A DNA stretch of 64,000 bases from Delphinapterus leucas (GCF_002288925.2 NW_022097996.1:8130451-8194450), one strand, 5' to 3'; shown: positions 21,845-32,929, counted from the first letter of the stretch. Translations and numbers: made by a program. Notes: generated by a model not told the origin, from the sequence alone.

Positions 21845-22015
21845 GCTGTGTGGTATAGTTGAAAAAACTCAGGCTTTAGGGATAAAAAAACTTGGGTCTT
21901 TGTTCTACCACTTAACCACTGAGGAGCCTTGGGACAAATAACCCCTTTGAGCTTCAGTTTTTGCATCTGTAAAAGGGGAATAATCAACCTTAATTGTGTT
22001 GTAAGGACTAGAGAA
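21845..22015 (+). mobile_element. MIR SINE
   Basis: 'gtggtatagttgaaaaaactc', diverged here, then 'gagccttgggacaaataac', 'gagcttcagtttttgcatc' and 'tgtgttgtaaggactagag' give a near-complete sense MIR. Confidence 0.88.
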
Positions 22016-22544
22016 GAAAACAGGTGGAAGCATGTCAGTCCTCCTCTGCTTCCACTGCCCACTTCATCCCTTGATTGATGACTCAGTCTGGCATTTTGAT
22101 GCCCAGTCTTTGTCCCATACACTGTATCCAGGACCTGACTTCTGGCATTTGTCTAATGTCGTCATGTGCTCTTGCACTTGGAGTGGACCTTGCCTTGGAC
22201 CCAGCAGGACCACTCGGCCACTTCTTATCTGCAAGCGTTTTGGCTCATTGATCGCAGAGGACAAAAACCCGAGTCCACAGTGAAAAGTGCCGCTCCTCCT
22301 AATGATGGCCATGGTAACCTGGGCAGGACGGTGGGCTTGGCATGACCTGCAGGCCTTTCTCAGGAGTGCTCATGGGAGCACTGTTCTGCAGTCCCTTTTT
22401 CTAGACTTGTGCTTTTGGCCCCCTACTGTCTGTTCCATGCATAATCACGCGAGTAAGAAGGGTTAGATTCTCTAAGAGAGGGACCATTCTGTCTAGGACA
22501 CACTGCCTGGACAGGGCAGGGGCTGCTTTGGTTACATTTCTTGA

Positions 22545-22655
22545 AAAGTTCCCCAGTGGGCTGTAGGCTTCTCAAGGCCAGTGCTTTGTTTCTTTTCTTC
22601 GTTTTCTGCAGTGTCCAGACCAGTGTTCAGCCGGAGGCAGGGGCTAAGTAAATGC
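22545..22655 (+). mobile_element. L2 LINE 3' end
   Basis: 'aggcttctcaaggccagtgc', 'tttgtttcttttcttcg' and 'ggggctaagtaaatgctg' match the sense L2 terminus. Confidence 0.6.
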
Positions 22656-22944
22656 TGTTGCGGACACAGAAGCAGTTGGTCAGGGTTATTTATTTGCTTG
22701 AGACTCTGTTGTGTCTTCTCTCAGAGGCTGCAGTGTCTTAGGACACAGAATCTCCAGGCTGAGTTTGTAAGACAGCCTCTTTCCCAAGGAAGCTGTTATA
22801 TGGAGGTTGGTTAAGGCCTGGGGAGACCAGGGCTTGATGTGTTTTAAAGCCAAGCATTTGTCCACTAGGCTCCCTTGGGTCCTTTATAAAATGTTAGCTT
22901 GAATCCTCCCGTCCCACCGGCAGATCTCATCATGGTCCTAAGTA

Positions 22945-23125
22945 GCTCACCTTTACGTAGTACCCACTGCGTGCCAGCCACTGTTCTAAGCACCCCATAT
23001 ATATTAACTCTTCAGAGCCTCACAGCAGTCCTGTAAGACAGCTACCCTTTTATCCCCATTTTACAGATGAGAAAACTGACACACAGAGAGGCCAACTACC
23101 CGCTTAGGTCATACAGCAAATTTTG
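22945..23125 (-). mobile_element. MIR SINE
   Basis: 'gcgtgccagccactgttc', 'taagcaccccatatatatta', 'ccccattttacagatgaga' and 'aaactgacacacagagagg' are diagnostic of antisense MIR. Confidence 0.93.
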
Positions 23126-23329
23126 GGGAAGCATACTTTTGTAAAAGTCTTGAAAATATATACTAAATCCTCATATTAGGAATAAGTACAAAGTTGGCCT
23201 GAGAAACTAGCCCGTAAATGCCAATCAAGGGCTCCTTGGCTGGGATTGCAAGGACCAAGGGAGGGGAAGGAGTCCCTTAGGGGCTGGAACATTCCTCTCT
23301 CGGAAGCACCCAAAGGGCTTCTCCCTGTC

Positions 23330-23525
23330 AAAGCCATACCTCATAACACTTCACAGGCTGCAAGCACATGGCAGTTGTCTTCTCGTTTGATTCTCACAAA
23401 TACCCTATTGAAGTGCAGGCAGAACCGTCCCCATTTTACAGGGGAGGTCACAAGGAGCTTAGCGCAGGGCTAGGTACAGAGTAGGGACTCAGTTCTTACT
23501 TGTTGAATTAATTCTTGAATGAGCT
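23330..23525. mobile_element. MIR (antisense) joined to L2 tail (sense)
   Basis: 23330-23450 has 'ccccattttacaggggagg' in antisense MIR context. 23455-23525 has 'ggctaggtacagagtaggg' and 'actcagttcttacttgttg', resembling a sense L2 end. The join could be chance adjacency. Confidence 0.55.
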
Positions 23526-24735
23526 GATATTTGGACGACTGGACGATGGATGAGCTTCTGGGAGGATGGAGGAATGGCAGGGGAATGGGCTGGGGTCTCT
23601 GTGTGGAGGTGGGGGGGCACACACAGTTGCATTTGGGGACCTGTTAGAAGACAGAGTCTGCCATGAATCACACAGGCTTGAGTGTATCTGTCACCCCCAA
23701 AGGCAAACACGCGGCTTTGTTTATTTTCATGTCCCTCTACTTCTCGGGGGTCAAGCATAGGGCCAAAGTTAAAGGCAGGGTTTAACTTCCTGCGTTAAAC
23801 TGCATTAAGCGGGGCCAGCCCCCGTCTCCCCCAAGAGCCCAAGCTCAAGTGCTAAGACCTTTACGTGAAGTCCCCTCTTCCTCTCCCCAGCCCGGAAGTC
23901 CCCGTGTTGCAAGAGTCAGGGCAGATGCAAGCCCTTCTGAGACAGGCCAGGGGACTGGGGCTGGGCAGCGGGAACGTGGCTCATTGTTTCCTGTCATCTG
24001 CTCTGATTGGGCCTGGCTCTTCCCCGGAGAGGCAGCCATGCCCCGCCTGGGGGAGGAGAGCCATCATCCCTCCTCACCATTGATTTCTTAGTGGTTGCTC
24101 CTCCACTATTTATGCTTCAGCCCAGCTGGGAAGTGAGCACCACGACCTCTGATCGAATTTCCCTTTTCTCGGTTCAAGCTTAGAAGGAAGTGAAGCATCC
24201 ACGGAGGTCACAGCTTCTGAGCCCCACGGGTGCCCAATCAATGCTCATAACTCCTAGCCGAAGGTTGGAACCAATTAACTACGTTAGCCTTGCCTCCAAG
24301 AGCTCTGTGTGCAGGCTCAGCTGGGGCCTCTCGGGGTTGCAGCCACAGCCTCGGCCAGCTGTGTCCTGGGGGCCAGAGCCTGCTGCCACCTGCTTAAGGC
24401 CCCACCACTCGGTGGGATCCGTGCCCTGGGGCTGGGACTGGGTATAGCTGGAGCACCATCCATGCATTCTTGCAGCCCATTTCCCGAGTCTCTTGCCGCC
24501 TTTGACTAATGCCAGGGAGCCCTGTCTCCACCCCCAGAAGAGAATGCCCAGCAGCCCACCTCCCCTCAGGCAGCTGCAGCTCTGGAAAGCTGGGATGGAG
24601 GAAGTGCCACTTCACTTGGTCTGGAAGTCCAGGGGTGAGGGATCTATGTGTGAGCGTGGAATGACTGTCCGACCAAGGTCTCCTCATTTATCTTTGGTGG
24701 AGGTCTTCAAAGCCTGCCTAGAGAGGAGAGAGAGG
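23526..24735. other. No gene recognised
   Basis: Unique sequence. 23990-24130 carries a CCAAT-box complement (ctgattgggcc) and 'cactatttatgcttcagc', which could be regulatory, but no exon follows that I can identify. Confidence 0.4.
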
Positions 24736-24737
24736 GT

Positions 24738-25290
24738 GAACCAGTGCCATGCAGTTCCCATTCACTTTGGCCCTGTGCTAGGCCCCCCGAGAAGCAGAGG
24801 GACACAAAAATAAACAAAACCATGTGTTTGCCTTTGGGGGTGACAGATACACTCAAGTCTGTGTGATTCATGGCAGACTGTCTTCTAATAGGTCCCAAAA
24901 ATGCAACCAGGAAGAAGGAAAGGGGGATGAAATTTTAACTGGGGATAAGAGAGGGGCCAAGGGCCTGAGGAATGGGGCTGAGCCTTGAGGCTGAGGACGA
25001 CTTGAGAAAGTGGTTATGCAGTGAAGCCCAGGCAGATGGTCAGCTGAAGACAAACATGGCAGCTGGAGACCCTTTGGGAAGCAGGAAGCAGTCTCCTGAG
25101 GCTGTGGCATGGGGCGGGGAACAGCAAGTGTGGTCACTAGGTAGCCTGTGAGAGAGTTAAAAGGGAGGCTGAGGCCAGGGTGAGGAGTTGGTTTGAATCT
25201 TCTTTCTCGGCACTGGGGAGCTATGGAATGTTTGAGGCAGGAGAGTAATGGGCCACGTGCCAGGAAGAGTATTTTGGTGCTGTGAGCGTG
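24738..25290 (-). mobile_element. L2 LINE fragment
   Basis: The left edge 'ggccctgtgctaggccccc', then 'gacacaaaaataaacaaaacc', is the antisense L2 end. Further right, 'gtgaggagttggtttgaatc' and 'ggcactggggagctatgg' follow the composite that usually lies beyond it. The middle is degenerate. Confidence 0.6.
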
Positions 25291-25644
25291 TAACTCTGAT
25301 AAGAATGATAACCTTTGACAAATGAGCGTGCATCTCTCCCAAGTGTATTTGTGAAGGATACACATGTGTCATGACCTGGAATAGTGGAAAGTCCTGGTTT
25401 TTCCACAGACAAACTGGACGGTAGCTCTCAGCTCCTGCCTTCATGTGCTTTGTCCCCCTCCCTCTGGAGAACCGCATCTCATGGAGAGAAATACCAGCCT
25501 GGAGTCCCCGTGGTGGAGGCATCTGTCATTGGTCTCCCGCTCCCTACCGCTGCCCCCACCCCGGGTTCGTGCAGGGGGGGAGGGCCCTGAGATGCCGCCT
25601 GACACACACCTCTGCAGGTGAGCAGCTGTGCCCAGGCATTCCGT

Positions 25645-25696
25645 TCAGGAGCAATTTAGACATCCAGGTCTCAGGAGCAATTTAGACATCCAGGTC
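25645..25696. repeat. Exact 26-bp tandem duplication
   Basis: The 26-base unit starting TCAGGAGCAATTTAG occurs perfectly at 25645-25670 and again at 25671-25696. It is followed by two bases of a third start (TC), consistent with a recent slippage or microhomology-mediated duplication. Confidence 0.95.
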
Positions 25697-26169
25697 TCAT
25701 CCGGAAAGACAGGTACGAACCGGGCTCCTTGCGGTCACCATGGTAACCGGTCACACGTCTCAGCTGGTGGCAGGAAGGGAAGGAGCCAGGAGCTGAGTCA
25801 CCCTGAGGGGGAGGCCGTGCCTGGATGGGGGTGGGGGGATTAAAGTCAGACAGATGGAGGGCCTGCTGACAGCAGTGCAACCCTGTGACATCCGGAGCTT
25901 CTCCAGTAGGAGGGCCGATTAAGTCTCGGATTGTCATGTGTCCATAGTTTGAAGAGCTGGCCCAGAGGCCTGGGGACAGGTCTAGCAGAGGGCACAGGAA
26001 CAGAAGAAATAAGCTGGTGGTCAGGGCCTCTCTCAGCCTGGCATCAGCCAACCTTCTCCTCTTCTCTTGGACGCTGTCTACTACCCACCGTCACCTTAGG
26101 GAACTGTGATCCGGTCCCACCAGTCTGCTTCCCATCCCGGGAAAGATGGGGCATCCACTCCTATGGGTG

Positions 26170-26460
26170 CATCCTGGTGCATCTGCCTGAAAGGCCATTT
26201 CTTCTCCTGGAAACTCCCAACCCTCTCTTCAAGACCCAGGTCAAATGCTTTCCCTCCAGTGTTTCATAATTCTCCATCCTTAACCTCTCCCAGGGCACCT
26301 ACCACATGGAGTTACTGTGAGGGGGTCTGATGCTCACCAGAATGTCAGCCCCTAGTGAGCAGGCACATGCCCTGTCGGTCTCTGGGTGACAGGACCCAAC
26401 AGTGTGTGCCTGCAGTAGGCTCAGCGGATGCTGGTTGACAGAACGGATGAATTCGTGTGG
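26170..26460 (+). mobile_element. L2 LINE 3' fragment
   Basis: 'tcaagacccaggtcaaatgc', 'tttccctccagtgtttcat', 'ccagaatgtcagcccctag' and 'gcagtaggctcagcggatgc' are in sense L2 order. Confidence 0.7.
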
Positions 26461-26701
26461 TGATGTTGGTAGGCAAGCCTGGCAGAATCGGAGCTGTGCC
26501 CAAAGTGTCTGCAAGCAGAACTTGGGTTTCCAGTCTAAGCTGCTACTGTGGCTAGTTAGAAAGGGGCTTAAAGCACTTTACAGTTTGCACAGCTTATGCA
26601 GCTGGAATGCTGCAGCTTCATTTCTATTAAGCAGGTTGTGAAAGCCTGGGTGCTGTCCTGGCCAAACTGGGGTCCTGGGTTGTCCCTTCAGTATACATTT
26701 T

Positions 26702-26759
26702 TATCTCTATCTGTGCATCGATCTATCTGTCTATCTATCTATCTATCTCTCTCTCTATC
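26702..26759. repeat. (CTAT)n/(CT)n microsatellite
   Basis: Tetranucleotide CTAT units with a short CT run; likely polymorphic. Confidence 0.92.
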
Positions 26760-27210
26760 ACTCATCTGAAAGGTGACTTGCTCAGGATTTGGGCGCTGGA
26801 GGGTCTGAGAGAAGGTGGAAACTAGGAAGAAACTGGGAAACTAGAGGAAGAGAAGGGTAGATTGGCTCTGGGCCTTCCGGGCTGGGCTCGGGAAGAGATG
26901 AGGTGGTGGGTAGGAACGATGTGCTGTTTCCGAGCTAAGGTGTGGAAGAGAGGGGGCACCAGTGGGGCTCGGACGCCGGCCGCAGAAGGCTAAGACGTGG
27001 GGACGAGGGCTCCAGGGGAATGATGCCATGCACGGCCGTGACAAGGGAGGCGGGGGCTCTCGAACGCCCCCGCCGAGGGCTCCGCGCATCCGCAGCCAGA
27101 CCCCGGGAAGCGCTCTCGGGACGCGAACTGGGACTTGCTGGTAACAGCCCTGGCGACACCGGGCGGGAGTGTGCAGGCAAAGGCGACGGGCGCCGAGCGG
27201 AGCCGGGAGG

Positions 27211-27219
27211 AAGGTAGGC
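27211..27219 (+). promoter_or_regulatory. Candidate 5' splice donor, plus strand
   Basis: The plus strand reads GGAGGAAG|GTAGGCGGG with the intron starting at 27214. It is a moderate donor, which could end a plus-strand first exon from the same island and so make it bidirectional. Motif-only call. Confidence 0.3.
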
Positions 27220-27275
27220 GGGCTCCCGGGCGGAGGGGCTCGGGAACGAGCGGGATGCTCGCGCCGCGCGCGCAC

Positions 27276-27282
27276 ACTCACC
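27276..27282 (-). promoter_or_regulatory. Candidate 5' splice donor, minus strand
   Basis: On the minus strand the sequence reads CCGGG|GTGAGTGTG, with the intron starting at 27281. It is a strong donor consensus inside the CpG island, about 25 bases after the CRE-like site. This would end a minus-strand first exon. It is a motif-only call. Confidence 0.45.
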
Positions 27283-27560
27283 CCGGGTAGCCAGCTTGGG
27301 CGCGCGACGTCACCAGCGGCCGCGGCGCTGACTTGCTTGTGCGGACCGCAGACTCTCCCCACCGGGGCGGGGTACGAAGGGGACGCGGTGGGGGCGGAGG
27401 AACGTCCCACCTGGGAATTGGGCTCTTTGTGGAGCCTCTCTCCCTTTCCCCGCCTCCGGGGCGCGAGCCCCTCGGAGGCCCGGCTGCGTGGAGTCTGAGG
27501 AGGTGCCCGGAGGAGGGCGCGTGGGGCGGAGGGCGCAGGGGGCGAGGCCAGTGGGCTGGG

Positions 27561-28499
27561 GCGGGATGTGTTTGTGTGAAGCAGGAAGGGCAGGATGTTG
27601 GCGACGGATCCGCTGAGAGTCTCGAGTGTCCAAGTTCCTCTGGCCTCCCCATTTGCTGCCGGCCCCGCAGCCCGAGATGTAGCGGGAGAGGCCAGAGTCG
27701 GCAGGGTTGCGCCGCCACCCACCAGCGCCCAGCTGGCTCTCAGAGCCGCTCAGTTTCCCCCCTTCCTCTCTCCTTCCTTTCCTCACTCCTCCCCCTCATT
27801 CCCTTCGTCTCCCTCCTCCCCAGCTTTCTCTGCCCCCTCGTTCCTTCTGGTTCTGAGCTCAGCCAGTCTCTGGAGGGCCTGGCAGTGGGTCTCAGGTTTA
27901 TCCAGCCCTGCAGCCTGCCTGAGGCTGGAGAAACCCGGCACCACCTGGCCCGGCGCCCATTCCCAGCTTCAAAGACACTCAACAGGGAGACATCCGTCTT
28001 TGCCAGACCTGACTGAGTTTCTCTGCCGGCTGCTTCCACGCCTTCCCACCGCCAACCCCCCATTAGGTACCCCTATCTAATGTGGTGGGGTTTCTAGCAG
28101 GTGTGGGAGTTACGGGGCAGAGAACGGCAAAGAAGCCCCTAGTCCATTTAGAGATGTCCGTGTTACTATAAAGACAGCCCACCCTTCTTAAATCCAAAAT
28201 CTGGACAAAGGAGGAGTGACCCTTTTCACAGATAGTTGGGCATTCTGGATAAATAAGGTGCAGCAGGAGGGGATTTGAGAGCCATGCCAGGAGAGACTGG
28301 GGGGAGGTTGAAACTGGAACTAAAGGGATTTGGATTACCTCCAGAAGGAAAAAGTGTATCGCTTTGTGCATTTCCCCAGAGTGAACACACCCAGGGAGAC
28401 AGCACCTAGATCAGGCTATTACCTGTGCCTGAGAAGTGCCCCACGTCTTCTCTCTAGCCCCAAACCCGGGGTACCCCTGGTCCTGGCTTCTCTCATCGT
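27561..28499. other. No gene recognised; pyrimidine-rich stretch
   Basis: Flank of the CpG island. A C/T-rich tract occupies about 27750-27835. The open frames running through from the island are compositional. Confidence 0.5.
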
Positions 28500-28600
28500 A
28501 GGTTCTTTTTGTCTATTCTAGAAGTCTATAGGAACGAAATCATACAGTATGTACTTTTCAGGCCTGGCTTCTTTGGCTCAACATTCTGTGTGTGTTTGGG
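28500..28600 (-). mobile_element. Short old L1 3' fragment
   Basis: 'gaacgaaatcatacagtatg' followed by 'cctggcttctttggctcaac' and 'attctgtgtg' resembles the antisense L1 3' region. Confidence 0.5.
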
Positions 28601-29149
28601 GAGGGGGGGCGGGGTGCCCATGTTTGACTGTGGTTGCAGGTGTTTTGGAATTTGGATGTCCTTCCTAACAGGACAGATCGTTTTTCCATCCAAGAGAGTG
28701 GAGGCGCCGCAGGGGGCATCTTTCTTGTCTTGGATTCATCTTCCTGGGGGCTTTTTCTCACTATCCCCTGGGGCTTTCTTCTGCAGGAATCAACTTTCCT
28801 GTTGCTCACAGGGTAGAGGCTTTACCCAAGATTCCTGCTGAACAGCCCATAATCCTGACACCTAAATTTCTCCTGGCAAATTTCCCTTCCTTTCTGCAGG
28901 AAGGGCTTTGGGCTGAGACTAAAACTGGAAAAGTGATCCTGAAAGAGATGTTCAGGTGAAGCTGTGTTCTTAGAGGCTCCAGGAGGGAACCAGTGTGGGA
29001 GGGGGCAGGGCTCCAACCTTCACTGAAGCATTTGCAGGGGCCAGTGTGTAATTAGTACCCCTAGGAGCCCGCAGGGGAGTTTCCTGCCTTCAAGGAAAGA
29101 ACATTTGCAGGCCTACACAGGTTAACAGCTTCCCTTTAAATATTTTCCT

Positions 29150-29470
29150 TTTGTGGTTAGCTCCGTGCCTGCTTTTGAAAACGTGGTCATTTTTGAAAAC
29201 AAGAATCAATTCTCCCAGAAGGGTTGTGAAGGGCTGCTACACTCCTTGGGAGCCTTTTCTTCCTCACGCATAATAAAGATTGAGATTAGGAAGGCAGGAC
29301 ACATGCTTAGGGGCTCTGAAAATATGGATTATGCAAATGAGCTATTTAAGGACCTTTAAAAATGCTCACCCGGTCCCAGAGTATTTACTGGCTGTTAGAA
29401 AATGGGGATTGTCTAAATGGGCGTTGGGGGACCTTTAAGCGCTCAGATTATGATGGATCTGGAGAGCCGA
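29150..29470. promoter_or_regulatory. Candidate conserved enhancer with duplicated octamer unit
   Basis: Repeat-free and AT-rich compared with its flanks. It holds two imperfect copies of a roughly 50-bp unit, 29318-29368 and 29398-29445, spaced by 80 bases. Both share GAAAAT..GGATT, a ..AAATG.G block and GGACCTTTAA..GCTCA. Only the first copy has the POU octamer ATGCAAAT (29331-29338). This density of motifs is typical of developmental enhancers. Conservation cannot be tested here. Confidence 0.5.
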
Positions 29471-29749
29471 AAAAATCCCTTCTGGCCCGTTAGGCCTGTC
29501 TGCTGGGTGAGGAAAGGCATGGTTGGACAAAGCTGAGGTTTCATGCAGTGGCCGGGGATGGGTTGGGGTCTGTCCTGCCGGCCTGGATGTTGGAGGAGGA
29601 GGAGAACGGACGCTGGAGGAGTTGGGTGGCCTCACAGGGAGCCCTCCGCATGAGTGGCTTGGGTACAGGTGGGCTGGAAGACAGAGCCATGGACAGGGTG
29701 ACTCCAGAGGTTCTTCTGTGGCCCCCAGACCTCATAAAGCAGATCCCTA

Positions 29750-30180
29750 CTACTTAAGGAACCCTTCTGAAGTACGTTTTGATTTTTGTTGAACTCATTC
29801 TGCCAAGCAAAGGCAGAACATCCATATAAATATGCGAGCACTGGTTTCCATATGCGTTGTGGGGACCTGCTCTGTCTGCGCTAGTTCTGGGTTAATGGGT
29901 GGTGTTGGTTCCCATCAGCAACACAGATTCGGGGCCAGATCTAGGCACTGTGGCATCACATATTAAAGGATCTCTCTTGATGGATCTGTGGCGACAAATT
30001 GCTGGTGTGAAAGTCAGTCCTTCGCTGTCTGGAGCCTGCCTCTGCCAGGCAGACCCAGACAGAGCCCTCGGGCAGGAGTATGCATTTCCAATAAATACAC
30101 ACGGCCTTGTTTCCTGATGCGTCACTTTTGTGGCCTTATGAGTCTGTATCCCAAGAGGTCACTTTGCGAGATGCTGTGGT
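29750..30180. promoter_or_regulatory. Candidate conserved non-coding element
   Basis: Repeat-free sequence with low CpG and many motif-like words: TATAAATATGCGAG at 29825, GGTTAATGGG near 29890, ATATTAAAGG near 29960, TATGCATTTCC near 30078 and an AP-1/CRE-like TGCGTCAC near 30117. Suggestive only. Confidence 0.4.
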
Positions 30181-30314
30181 AAATCCTTCTCCTCCCCTTC
30201 CTGTCCCACGGACCCCCCTTTCCTCTGCTCCTTCTCGACCGAGAGACTCCTAGAAAGCCTCACGGTAGGTAAGGTCAGTCTCCTCAGTCTCCTCCCTCTG
30301 CATTTACCTACAAC

Positions 30315-30440
30315 GGCTATCAGGAGATGTTGGGCAGGTCCTTAACTTCTCTGAGCCTTGTTGTCTTTCTCCACAAAGCAGAGGTATTGATGGTACCTGC
30401 CCTCGAGGGTCACTTGAGGATTAAATGCCTGCTGTGGAGC
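30315..30440 (+). mobile_element. MIR SINE fragment
   Basis: 'gggcaggtccttaacttctc', 'tgagccttgttgtctttc' and 'cacttgaggattaaatgcc' are sense MIR. Confidence 0.75.
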
Positions 30441-30449
30441 AATACATGC

Positions 30450-30575
30450 TAGCTTGGAAGCCCAGGTTCCCACTGACTTGGCGCCCAACCTGCTGTGTGA
30501 CCTTGGGAAATTCACTTCCCCTCTCTGGGCTTTTTTTAATCTTCAAGCTGAGGGAAAGGGTGGTCTACAGATATG
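30450..30575 (+). mobile_element. MIR SINE fragment
   Basis: 'tgctgtgtgaccttgggaa' followed by 'attcacttcccctctctggg' is the sense MIR core, lying head-to-tail with the previous MIR. Confidence 0.75.
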
Positions 30576-31094
30576 TAAGGACTCTTATAGCTCTTATAAG
30601 CCCAGATACTGCAACTCAGCAAGGCACCGCCTCTTTCCTGGGGGCCAAGGGTTGTCAGAAAGGCCTTGGATGAAGGATGCTCTGGGAGTGCAGAGGATTA
30701 TTAGAATAGAATTGCATTTATGACAGCAGGTGATCAGACATGGCCTGGCATGAGGCAAAGTGTATTCGTTTGTGGTTGTTAATGAGCTGCTAATGTATTT
30801 ACAGTGCGTTCCTGGGGAGCGCTATTGATACCAAGAGAAAAGGGGGACACTAGATTGGAGGAGAAGGGGTGAATGGGCAGGGGGAGGCACGTAAGCTGGG
30901 TAGGTGGTGTGGGGGTGGAAGACAAGTTGAGGGAAGGGGGTGTCTTTTCCATTGTCTGCGTTTCTCCAGTTCTTCTCCCTCCCCGGTGGTCCTGGAAACC
31001 CTTAGGTAGACTATGAGTGTAGTTTGGGGCTACTGTCAATAATACTGATAATAATAATAATAGCAGCAGGAACAACCACCCTAATAATGGACAG

Positions 31095-31258
31095 TCACTC
31101 ACAGCTATTGAGTTCCTATTATGTGCAAATGGTGTTGTGAAGACTTTACATTTATTAAGTCATATCATCCTTCTTATGAAATAGGGGCCATTATTATCCC
31201 CATTTCACAGATGAGAAAATAGAGGCCTGGAGAGGTTTAGTAACTTGGCAGGTGAAAT
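31095..31258 (-). mobile_element. MIR SINE
   Basis: 'cctattatgtgcaaatggtg', 'ttatccccatttcacagatg' and 'gagaggtttagtaacttgg' are antisense MIR. Confidence 0.9.
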
Positions 31259-31659
31259 TTATCTGCATGGCAGTTCTCCAGCAGCTGAGATCCTATAGAG
31301 GCTTGGGCCATGGCCTTCTCATGTGTCGCCATGCCGGCAGTCAGGGTTGGGGTATTGGGGTGTGATGGGGGGTCCTGGGACCTGGAATGTCAGGCCAGGG
31401 GTGGCTCCTGTGGGGCTGGCCCTAGCCATAGTTGAATCCCTTCACCATGTGCTCTGATAGGGGCTTCAAGGCCCTGCCCACCATGTTCCAGATCCTCCCC
31501 ACCAGGGTCATTAATGAGCGTGAAGATCGCTAAGGCTCTTGTCACTGACATCCGGTGGTCCTGAAGCTGGCAGCATGGTGCCCGGCACGATCGTGCCTGA
31601 ACTGTTTTGTCGCACACGTAGGGATAGTGTGCCGCTCCCATGGTACCAGTGCGGCCCCT

Positions 31660-32050
31660 CAGCGGCCCCTCAACCGGGCACTTCTTCCCTTCCAGCCTCA
31701 ATTTACCCTTTGCCTCGGCTGCTTCCCCCACCTGGAATGCTCTTCCCCTGCCACTCTCACTGCCAGCCTCCCTCACTCCGTCCTTCAGCTCGTTTCTCAG
31801 ATATCTCATCCAGGCCTTTCCATCCCTCTGGCTCCAGGTATTCCCTGTCCCCTCTGCTTTATTCTCCTCCCTACACTTAACTGCCATGCGTATCACTTAT
31901 TTATTTATTATCTCCTTCCCAGTTAGATTGTAAATTCCGTGAGGCTGCCGTCTGTGTACCCTTGTTCTCTGCTGTATCCTTAGCAGCCAGGACAGGCCTG
32001 ACACTTAATAGAAGCGCCACAGATATTTGGTGAGTGAATGAATGAATGAG
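31660..32050 (+). mobile_element. L2 LINE 3' end
   Basis: A well-preserved sense L2 terminus: 'cacctggaatgctcttccc', 'tcagatatctcatccaggcc', 'cccagttagattgtaaattcc', 'ctgctgtatccttagcagcc' and the terminal TGAATGAATGAATGA. The roughly 120-residue plus-strand frames here are products of this repeat. Confidence 0.9.
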
Positions 32051-32399
32051 CAGATACAAAAATGAAGGCAGACTTTCAGGACCCTCCTCATCCCGGTGCC
32101 CACCTGCTTTCCCGTCTCATCCCCTGTGCACCTGTGTCCTTCTGGCGAAGGCACCTTCGCTCTGTGGCTGCAGGACAGGGTGCTGCCCCCTCCCGGGGCC
32201 CCGCCTGCCCCCTGCCTGGGAAGGCTCTCTGGTATCCACTGAGGCTCCCACTTCCTTTCTCTTGGTTCCTGTGGTGTCCCCCACTTGCTTGTGTGTTGGC
32301 ACTTTTGTCATTGTATTGTTGTAATGGCTTGTTTCCATGCTGGTCTCTCCCAGTAAAGGGGAGCTTCCCTGAAAGGACTGTGGTTTTGGTTTTTGGGAA

Positions 32400-32580
32400 G
32401 GAACCTGAGTTTTGAGCCAGAGTTCAAATCCCAGCTCTGCTAGTGACTGCTGTAGGACTTTGGCAGGTCACTTAACTGTTCAGAGCCTCAGTTTTCTCAT
32501 CTGTCAAATAGGGATAAGGTTGCTGAGAAATGTGAGACGACGTATACAGTGTCCTTAGCAAAATGCATGGTGTATGGCAG
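32400..32580 (+). mobile_element. MIR SINE
   Basis: 'gagttcaaatcccagctctg', 'gcaggtcacttaactgttc' and 'gagcctcagttttctcatc' give a clear sense MIR. Confidence 0.93.
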
Positions 32581-32759
32581 GCAGGGCATGGCTTAACAGG
32601 GGGTTTGAGTGGAAAGTGACCACATCGCTCAAGCCAGATTTCAGCTCCCACTCTGGTGGGAAGCTTCTGCTCTTCGACCTCCTGGGAATGTCTGGTTTAA
32701 ATTTGTGTCAGTGTCATGAAAGAAAAAAAGGGAAGGAGGGGGCCACTGTTTTAGACTAA

Positions 32760-32920
32760 AGGACAATAAAGAGGCCTGACAATAAAATGGAATACATGAG
32801 CCTTGATATTGGGCCAAGAAAAAGGTTATAAAGGACATTTGGGGGAAAACTGGAAATTTTAAATATGGGTTAATTATTTGCTATTATTGAATCTTAAATA
32901 TATTTCTTGGTTGGGACTTA
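32760..32920. other. AT-rich stretch, possible old LINE 3' UTR
   Basis: 'ttataaaggacatttggggg' followed by 'attattgaatcttaaatat' resembles the 3' end of an old mammalian retroelement that I cannot name securely. Confidence 0.3.
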
Positions 32921-32929
32921 AAAAAGGAA

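Larger units (their letters stand above)
26940..27560. promoter_or_regulatory. CpG island, probable promoter
   Basis: The only long CpG-dense, repeat-free stretch in the window. It contains GC boxes (ggggcggggt near 27363, tggggcgggat near 27557), a CRE-like GACGTCAC at 27307-27314 and runs such as 'ctcgcgccgcgcgcgcacac'. CpG islands of this size normally mark transcription start sites. Neither direction shows an identifiable coding exon. A lncRNA, a 5'-UTR exon of a distant gene, or an orphan intragenic island are all possible. Confidence 0.8.

Noticed and set aside
26841..27722. 293-residue minus-strand open frame, the longest in the window
   Set aside because: It runs across the CpG island and is Pro/Arg/Ser/Ala-rich with several other overlapping frames open on both strands, as GC-rich sequence gives by chance. 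No domain or coding-like pattern is visible, and a donor-like site cuts it.
27333..28016. 227-residue plus-strand open frame
   Set aside because: It overlaps the CpG island and a C/T-rich tract; a competing minus-strand frame covers the same bases. No domain seen.
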